DNA from: Strigamia acuminata
Lineage: Eukaryota > Arthropoda > Chilopoda > Geophilomorpha > Linotaeniidae
DNA length: 64,000 bases
Reading direction: 5' to 3'
Assembly (NCBI GenBank): GCA_949358305.1
Contig: OX442319.1
Location: 3,472,001-3,536,000, forward strand
Position numbers and translations under genes: made by a program. The notes beneath the pieces were generated by a model. The model was not told the origin of the DNA, did not search any database, and saw only the letters and a program-made list of their open reading frames with translations. Of the stretch, positions 57,110-64,000 are shown piece after piece; position 1 is the first letter of the stretch; the number at the start of each line of letters is the position of its first letter.

Positions 57110-57360
57110 ATGAGCAGCCAAATCGGTCCACTCCTTCATGCATCGACTGGAGTGCCCAGTTTCCCGTACTCTTTCGTCTTTGCAATTCAGGGTGGCGACG
57201 CCCCTGCGGAGTACTGCTGCCGGGATCTTGGGCCGGAGCCTAGGAAGACCCAGACTGCCATCCCGCGTTCAATGTATAGAAGAAAGCATCGCTAGTTGAG
57301 TCTGGAAACTTCAACCAACTCTTGACCTCATTCCGGATGATCAACCGTTCTGTTGCTGAA
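57110..57360 (-). pseudogene. R2-like LINE remnant, copy B
   Basis: Counterpart of 44130-44441, more degraded, with a short deletion near 57343 relative to copy A. Function lost. Confidence 0.5.
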
Positions 57361-58506
57361 TAATTCAGATCATAATTTTTTTTTGCGGTGTTTGTGTGTA
57401 TCATTGTCCCTGATAGAATATGAGTACTGGAATAGGTTGGTCTGCTTCACCTAATAGCTTCTGTTTGGTTTTATTATATTTTCAGCCAAAAGATCAGCAA
57501 TAGGATATTGGGTTTTCTCATGTTCAGTTAATGTAACGGATGTTGCTGGGGTTTCCTCTGGAGTCTTTCATTATTTTCATCAGTACTTTCATCGGCAGAA
57601 GTGCCGATGAATCCTTAACACCCATGTGTTTCTTATAACTTTAATCTGTTCCATTTCTGCCAGACTGTGGATACTGCTACGTGGCCTGGGGGATGAGTGG
57701 ACCACATAGGCAAATGAAATTAATGGCAACTCAGTCTTAATTATAAAATGAAAGGAATTGTCTTTATTCACACAAAGAATCGGGCATCTGAATATTAAGT
57801 CAGGTGCCAGACTCTGAATTCAAAAACTATACAAACTATAATTCTGCTACAAGTTTAGATTCTACACCTTCTGTAATAATCTACACAAAAGATTTTAAAT
57901 CACAAAGACAAAATTAGGGTCATGTATGCATAACATTTCTTAGCTATTTATCAAAGTCAGAACTGAACCAGCCACACCATTCACTGGCTTACTTGGTCAG
58001 TCTGAGCACCTAAGTAGAACTTACCTTCTTAGCTCTTACTATCCGCACCCATGTGTATTAAGCCGCACGTATTTTTTAATGTTAAAAAAATAAAATGGTG
58101 AAATTCAAACCCTAAAAAATGCTTCTAATCAAAACAAATAAATGCAGCTTAAAGAACAAACATTGGGCTTTATTTTAAAATGTAAGATTTTCATAACCAT
58201 TTGTAAGTGCTGGCTGAAGGATTCGGTCGGTAAATGAATGGGAAACGTTAGTTGAACAGTTGAACAAAAAACAAGTATGACTTTACTTCTTGAAAGCACT
58301 AAGGCGAACTGAGGTTTGAATTACTCAAAAATGCAATAGCGCGCGCAAACACACACTTTTTCAAAATATGATAACTTGAAGAAAAAAAAAAAAATTTCAA
58401 CTTAAATGGGCCAAAAGTTATATCCATTTAAATATGCGCTACTTGGCACAAGTGTATTTGGCCAACACGCTAATTGCCTTAAGAAAGTTGGGCCAGCAGA
58501 AAAAGT

Positions 58507-58815
58507 TTAGCACCACATAATCAAACGCGGATTGATTGCTGGCTGCATTTGTTTCTCATAATCGAAGAGTAGCTGGTACGACTCCTCACTCTTGTTGGTC
58601 ATGAGGGCATAAACAATCGTAAAAACGTAATTGATCGCCAAGGTATGAAGAAGGAAAATTTTTGGCGCAACTTTGAATGTGTCATCAATAAATATGTCGG
58701 TCGCACGTGACAGAACGGGCATGAGGTCTCCAGATGTGAAGCTACACACTGAAGCACCATCGTTTGTTGTCGATGTCGTCTGATAAAATATTTTCTCATC
58801 CGTAGCCAGGGCCAT
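58507..58815 (-). pseudogene. MULE transposase N-part, uninterrupted in copy B
   Basis: The frame reads ATDIFIDDTFKVAPKIF and then FTIVYALMTNKSEESYQLLF, the DGTFK-like catalytic block (here DDTFK) and the next conserved strand. It stops soon after. A second, different MULE block lies 1.7 kb downstream, so two MULEs contributed. Confidence 0.75.
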
Positions 58816-60093
58816 GTTCGCTTAAGAGAGTCTGGTGACAGTGGCAATGGTGGCATGGCATGCACTCAAGTCGGCATTTGGAGATGGTGCTGTTGCAGAC
58901 AAGCTGGGAGATCAATTGCTGACCGCATAGTGACTTTAAAAAAAGAAGCAACAGGACAAAGCAGTCATGGCACTGTTGAAACCCTGAAGAGTCAAAATGA
59001 TCCCCGGTGGGATAGAAACCGGTGTTTACTCACGATCCATAGAAAAATGTGAGATAAATAAAAAAAAAACTATGTTTATTCATTCATCCATTTTGTTTAG
59101 AAGAACTCTTTGAACGATAACTTAGGAAAAATTCCTCCATTTGAATGTAACTGCTCGTGCATTACAAGAATTGTGCACCAGCAGTAAGATTATTGCTCTT
59201 TCGTAGTTTGCAATCTGTAGTGACAAAAATAACAAGGAATATAACAAAATAACTCTTAAGTTCACAAACAGCTAAAGTCCCAACTGGACTACCGTAAGGA
59301 AAACAATTTTCATAGGTAATATGCCAAGCGCGACGTGTAATTGTCAGCACGAATCTTCTTGCCTGATAAGATCACGAGTGCCTGTTAGGGTCCATCATTT
59401 CTGGGAAAAAAAAATAATTAAAAATAACAAGGAATATAACAAAATAACTCAAGTTCATAAACAGCTAAAGTCCCAACTGGACCTACCGTAAGGAAAACAA
59501 CTTTCAAGATAATTCATAAGAAAGGAAATCCTATGATTAACATAAATAATTGCAAAACATGAATTAAATACATACGAGATTTAGGCATCCTACAGGCAGG
59601 AAAAACAATGTAAACTTGAATAACTACAACATAACAAAAGGCTTGCAGAAATTAAGCCTTTTTCTCTACAGCTGATGCCAATAATAAATTACGGAAGTCG
59701 AAACATACCATAACATACCTCTCTCTCTCATTTCAGCCTGTTTACAGTGCTTATAAGATTCTCTTTTCCAACAGGGGTTACACAAACAGATAAACAAAGT
59801 GGGGGCTGTTAATTGTGAGCCTAAATACAAACCCATGCTTCAGGTGTGGTGTAATGGGACATTTTGCCAATTTTTGCATTACACCACATGTGGCATGGCC
59901 GTGTCATCATTGGGGTCAGAAGGGTCTAAGAACATGCAGGTTGGGAATTTTGTTTCCCTAAAACAAATAAGGGTACTGGTGAGTGATAATAAAAAGTTGG
60001 CACAAGGCTTGTGGGACAAAAAGAATTTTTCTGATCACTTTATCTAATTCCACACTTATTATGCAAGAAATAGAGGTGTCCAGCAACAATGAG
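58798..60093. other. Non-coding, with a spaced direct repeat
   Basis: About 90 bp at 59222-59310 recurs at 59425-59515 (ATAACAAGGAATATAACAAA ... AAACAGCTAAAGTCCCAACT), offset about 203 bp. The weak frame at 59799-60047 shows no family features. Confidence 0.5.
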
Positions 60094-60168
60094 CAGGGCC
60101 GTTTCGACCTATGAGGCAAAGAGGCGGCCGCCTCAGGGCGGCACACTGAGAGGGGCGGCAATTTTGGC

Positions 60169-60205
<37 letters not shown>

Positions 60206-60333
60206 TTTTTTTCTCAAAAATATTTTCGGACGTATTCAGAAATAAGATTTTTTTTTTTTTTTTTTTTTTGGGGGGGGGGGGGCGGCATTTTTAATGCTCG
60301 CCTCACCACAGATATTTACTAGGAACGGCCCTG
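60094..60333. mobile_element. hAT MITE, 240 bp, ACAATGAG target duplication
   Basis: Terminal CAGGGCCGTTTCGACC at left and GGAACGGCCCTG at right. ACAATGAG at 60086-60093 and 60334-60341. The inside is mainly homopolymer: about 30 A, then T, later about 20 T and 14 G. No coding capacity. Confidence 0.92.
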
Positions 60334-61046
60334 ACAATGAGCCGGAGCAAGAACAAGAATTTCAACGGTGTCGCAAATGCCATCATGCGCTTCTGGCAGG
60401 CGCACGCGGGATATTGGGCCCATGCAAAGGCATTGGCAGCGAAAAAGAGCATCAAGCCATGAATCTGGGAGTGTCTGTGGATTGCCACACCCTGGTTGGG
60501 ATGTAAACCCGAGGAATAAGGAATGACATACTTGGCCCATTCTAGCCTTGTGCCAAATAACTTTTTTTTGACCAGAGATAAGTTCGTAAGGGATCCCAAC
60601 ATGGTCAGTGGCGTAGAAATTTAAATTTGACTTGTAAATGCCACATTCATTTAGGAAGTGGGCTTACAAAGCAAATTCGACTTGCAAATGCCACATCCAA
60701 TTCGGAAAGTGGGCTTACAATACAAGAAAATTGATTTGAAAGACCAGAGCTCTGTCTTGGTTCCACCGAGACTAAATGGCGTGGGTTTCTTCAGGGGTGA
60801 CCAGGTGAAGGTAGAGAGTTGGTTTTTACACCCCATTAACCTTCCCATAGCCATGGTGGGTCAAAAAAATTACAGAAGTGGAAAAATCACTGTAATTCTT
60901 TTTTTCCTGAAAATTAATTAATGAGGTTAACTTTTATTCCTCAAAAACTTTTTTTTCTTCTTTTATAATGTCTAAATACAAATAGTTTTTCAATTATTAT
61001 GAATGAGTGGGAAGAAGAGAATTTACACGATATATCCTTGCAACAA
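60334..61046. other. Non-coding, with a 2-copy repeat
   Basis: A unit of about 47 bp (GACTTG.AAATGCCACAT ... GTGGGCTTACAA) is repeated at about 60628-60720. The frame at 60658-60921 is not recognised. A lone hAT-like CAGTGGCGTAGA lies at 60605. Confidence 0.4.
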
Positions 61047-61236
61047 CGTTTTTATTTCGAAGGTTGCAGTGCAGTGAAGCCTCGCTGACTGCACGTCGTG
61101 CAATTAACATGCAATGCGCATCTGGATACTCGTAATATGTGGTAAACTTGGGTAAACCTCAAACTGGCGTCACTAAGGACGCTAGTGTACACAAGCTTTA
61201 GTGCAAGCAAAAAACATCACCACAAGAAGGTGCAGA
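61047..61236. repeat. 190-bp repeat, partner in the eya intron element
   Basis: Looks identical to 62605-62794 over 190 bp, same orientation. The flanks differ, so this copy is a fragment of the element seen at 62517-63190. Confidence 0.92.
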
Positions 61237-61967
61237 AGAATTAAAACAAAATGCATTTTCTTTTATGTTCGAATTGCCAACAGATGGTGCTCCTGTCGGC
61301 TTCAATTTCAAATGTACACATTCACGAAAATCCGTGAATTAAGGACTTAAGCTTTAATAAAATTAATAAAAAAGAAATATTCTGAAACGAAAGAAAGAGC
61401 AAAACAATATCAGAAAATCACTGTTTGAAATAATTTTATTAGGTTGTTAATACAAAAAATTCAATCAAAATTTTTGGTCACATGACCACAGACGCAGGCA
61501 TGCACGCAGTTTCTGACAGCTCGCTTTTCGTACGAAAATGATGGTGTAATCCCAGGTAGCTTACCAGGCAAAATACCTAAATTGACACTTGAGTCTTTAA
61601 CTGGTATCCATGACATCTAGTAGGTATCAAACATAAAAATACAAGTTTCCCTATGATCCCGCTAGGGTGATGTTCCAGTTGAAGCAGCTTTCAACCCAAT
61701 GGACAAGCGTCGTCGCAAGAACTCGAAATTAAAGAAACACTTTTTGTATTTTCTTATTTAATTTTCATCTCTTACAAAGGAATGATTTTTTTTTCACTCG
61801 ATTTTTTTTATTGAGCCACCGTCCTCTTTTTATGGGGGGAGAGGGGGGGGATAAGGAAGGATTATTAAAAATCTTTGGTAGACCACGATCGATTGGGAGT
61901 TACATACGAGAAACTAAACTGGCCGTTTTCAAGTTGCAGATATTATTTTTGTTAGGTTTTTTTGAGT
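61237..61967. other. 3' flank of eya with a shared repeat
   Basis: Holds the 46522-46650 repeat at 61314-61440 and otherwise non-coding DNA, including the eya 3' untranslated region. Confidence 0.4.
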
Positions 61968-63964
61968 TCACAAATGTCCAAGATCCAAAGCGTGATAAAG
62001 AGCCGCAAGATCCGAATGACCAGAAATGCGCCAGAATGGAAAGTTTAGCTGTTAGAATAATGGATTTTCGAATTTAGTATTGACCGAACGAAAGAAAACG
62101 GACTAATTTTTCATTATTACTTGTTTCGCAGCCGTCTCTTCGTCGCGGCCATCTCCGACCACAACATACGTACATTTACGGCCAAACCTGGAGACAATTC
62201 TTTCAAAACACGTTTCTTTTCCTGTAAAGGTTTGCAATTGAAATTATAAAATTGTGATAAATTTGTTGTCGATTTCCATGTTTACTTGTACCCAGTTGTC
62301 TGGATAAAATGCAAATTTTACTTTTCTGGAAAACTAATCGTGTAAATGAAAGTTTTCCCGAAAACTAAATTACAGTTGTACGAGGTAGATTTTGGGCGTT
62401 TTGCGCATTGAAAACTGCATGTAAACACCCATGTGTGCGAAAATTAAAAACTTCGATCGGAATATCGTCAAATCGTAGTAGTAACAATAGATTAGACCGA
62501 CGTACCAATGATATTAGAGAGTTTGCGGAATGCATTTTTCCCTTATTTTGTGCCACGTTGCACTATTTTAGTGCCATATCGTAAGGGAAAAATTTTTAGT
62601 GTATCGTTTTTATTTCGAAGGTTGCAGTGCAGTGAAGCCTCGCTGACTGCACGTCGTGCAATTAACATGCAATGCGCATCTGGATACTCGTAATATGTGG
62701 TAAACTTGGGTAAACCTCAAACTGGCGTCACTAAGGACGCTAGTGTACACAAGCTTTAGTGCAAGCAAAAAACATCACCACAAGAAGGTGCAGATTAAAT
62801 TAAAATTAAAATTAAAATTAAAATATAGCGCAGCCAATCAGAATTGAGAACACTATATTGTTAGCTCCGTCCATTGCAAATGGCGATTATTTTGTTGTCC
62901 CGATCAAACTCATCACAGTCCTAGGTACGTAGATTGAATGATAAGTGAGGCCCAAAATTGAATTTTAGGCCCAAATCCATACTTTATAGGCATAATAATT
63001 GAATTTTATGCAGAAATTTGCACATTTACGCCCCCAAATTGAATTTTTAGGCCCAAAATTACTAACTGTCAGTAGTTGGCTGAAATAGTGTAGTGATAAC
63101 GGAAAAGTGCAGCCCGCAAAAACTTAATTTATTATTTTTCCCTTTCACTATTTTTATACAGTAAGGGAAAAATGCATCTCGCAAACTCTCTACTTAGTAC
63201 CGAAAACGATGTGAAATGAGCTAAAAACACGATTTCCGGGGTCAGAATTTGATTTGTTTGGGGGCTGAAAATGATCGACAACCATTTTGTTGTTCCAGAT
63301 AATCAAAATGCATTGTGGGTAATACACATGTGGCATCATGTGTGATGGGGAAATGTGAATGCACACGGTTATCAGTTAAATAAAATCCGGATTTTAACTT
63401 TTTTGGAAAACTGAGTACATGTAAACACGGTAATTGATACACACCTATTTTAGTAGCGCTGTAAATGTTTTCAATGGGAAACACACCTCCCAGACCATAG
63501 AGCATGACTTTGGCAAGAGCGGGGACCAACTGTGTCGTCGTCACGAGAACATTGACGCAATTGGTCCTGTCAAAAGAAGAAGAAATATTTATCGACGCCG
63601 TTTTTGTTACGTGCAGAAATCGTTTTAACCTCGAATGTATCGTCGTGAGACATTTCAAAGCCATCGTCAGCCAATTGTCGGTGATCAATTCCACTTCTGC
63701 CCGTAATTGCAGCCACTGATCCCGTTTAGCAGGCCCGAGCAAACCCCCAACGTTGTTCCGGTAGGTGGTGTAGATCTCTTTGATGCGGCGATATCGGAAG
63801 GCCAATTTTCTCATCCAATCAACGCCGCCGCGAACACCCGTTGCCAAACACAAGTTGGCGTTGGTCGCGGTCGTTTGGAAGCCGTCCGTTTGAAAATTGT
63901 AGTTGCTTAGATCCTGGCCGTTGTCGTCGGATGAAACGTCGTCTATGTGCACTTGATCGCAATC
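61968..63964 (-). CDS. eya: Eyes absent, last four coding exons (gene continues past the window)
   Basis: Exons on the minus strand: 63964-63630, 63566-63445, 62221-62121, 62048-61968 (stop TGA at 61970). All junctions are in phase with GT-AG introns; one intron is only 72 bp. They encode most of the EYA domain, a HAD-type protein tyrosine phosphatase and Six-family co-activator. Visible blocks are [91 protein letters not shown] (acidic HAD motif region) and the C-terminal [20 protein letters not shown]. The DWDET motif and N-terminal transactivation part lie beyond the right edge. The end GHL differs slightly from the usual GFL. Confidence 0.95.
62517..63190. mobile_element. TA-flanked DNA element in an eya intron
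   Basis: Inverted ends GAGAGTTTGCGGAATGCATT and, at the other side, GAGAGTTTGCGAGATGCATT. TA flanks both (62515-62516, 63191-63192). It contains the 190-bp repeat also found at 61047 and a short ATTAAA microsatellite (62796-62826). No ORF. Probably a Tc1/mariner-type MITE; a single similar end is at 33247. Confidence 0.8.
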
Positions 63965-64000
63965 CTGGAGGAATTTATGGAAAGAAATGTTTAAAAATTG

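Larger units (their letters stand above)
54145..58797 (-). repeat. Duplicated segment, copy B (MULE and LINE remnants)
   Basis: Direct copy of 41270-46427. It lacks the three insertions of copy A, but has about 790 bp (54969-55765) not found in A, with weak short frames only. The MULE remnants are better preserved here. Confidence 0.85.

Noticed and set aside
59799-60047. 82-codon plus-strand ORF
   Set aside because: Low similarity to anything known and no promoter or splice evidence; probably chance.

Overview
This window is eukaryotic and most likely arthropod DNA. It is AT-rich, its genes are split by short GT-AG introns, and transposons make up a large share of it. The clearest host genes are metazoan: eya, a wurst/DNAJC22-type membrane J protein, and an MH2-only Smad-like protein of the Expansion/Rebuff kind, which I know only from arthropods. 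An env remnant of the insect errantivirus type points the same way. I cannot name the species.

Layout. 1-3.8 kb: a foldback MITE and otherwise non-coding DNA. 3.8-16.2 kb: nested LTR elements. A complete non-autonomous copia-type element (3818-6502) sits inside the 3' LTR of a 5'-truncated copia element (to about 8640). Next come gag-like debris, a complete non-autonomous Ty3/gypsy-type element (10248-12534) inserted downstream of a broken env, the end of a gypsy-type pol, and a plus-strand LTR element end (to 16170). 16.6-22.0 kb: a MULE deletion derivative (16601-17553), solo LTRs of one family, and a tandem pair of genes with a divergent alpha-crystallin-like domain.

22.7-30.7 kb: the Expansion/Rebuff-like gene, minus strand, for which eight coding exons join in frame (434 codons). 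33.6-34.1 kb: a two-exon secreted cysteine-rich protein. 34.8-35.7 kb: a solo LTR in older repeat DNA. 36.6-40.1 kb: the DNAJC22-like gene, minus strand, six coding exons (385 codons), with a large minisatellite in intron 1.

41.3-46.4 kb and 54.1-58.8 kb are two direct copies of one roughly 4.6 kb segment made of MULE transposase and R2-like LINE remnants. Insertions present in the first copy and absent from the second give natural empty sites. Between the copies lie a small C2H2 zinc-finger gene (47.5 kb) and an intronless IFRD copy (48.3-53.1 kb). That IFRD copy is broken by an apparently intact hAT transposon (about 49367-52828) and by an in-frame stop. 60-64 kb: a hAT MITE and the last four coding exons of eya, minus strand, which continues past the right edge; one eya intron carries a TA-flanked DNA element.

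The host genes look independent of each other, and the main story is the transposons. Several insertions are resolved to the base by target-site duplications. Two unrelated LTR families are represented by short elements that keep one gag-like ORF and have lost the polymerase, so they must have moved with enzymes supplied in trans.
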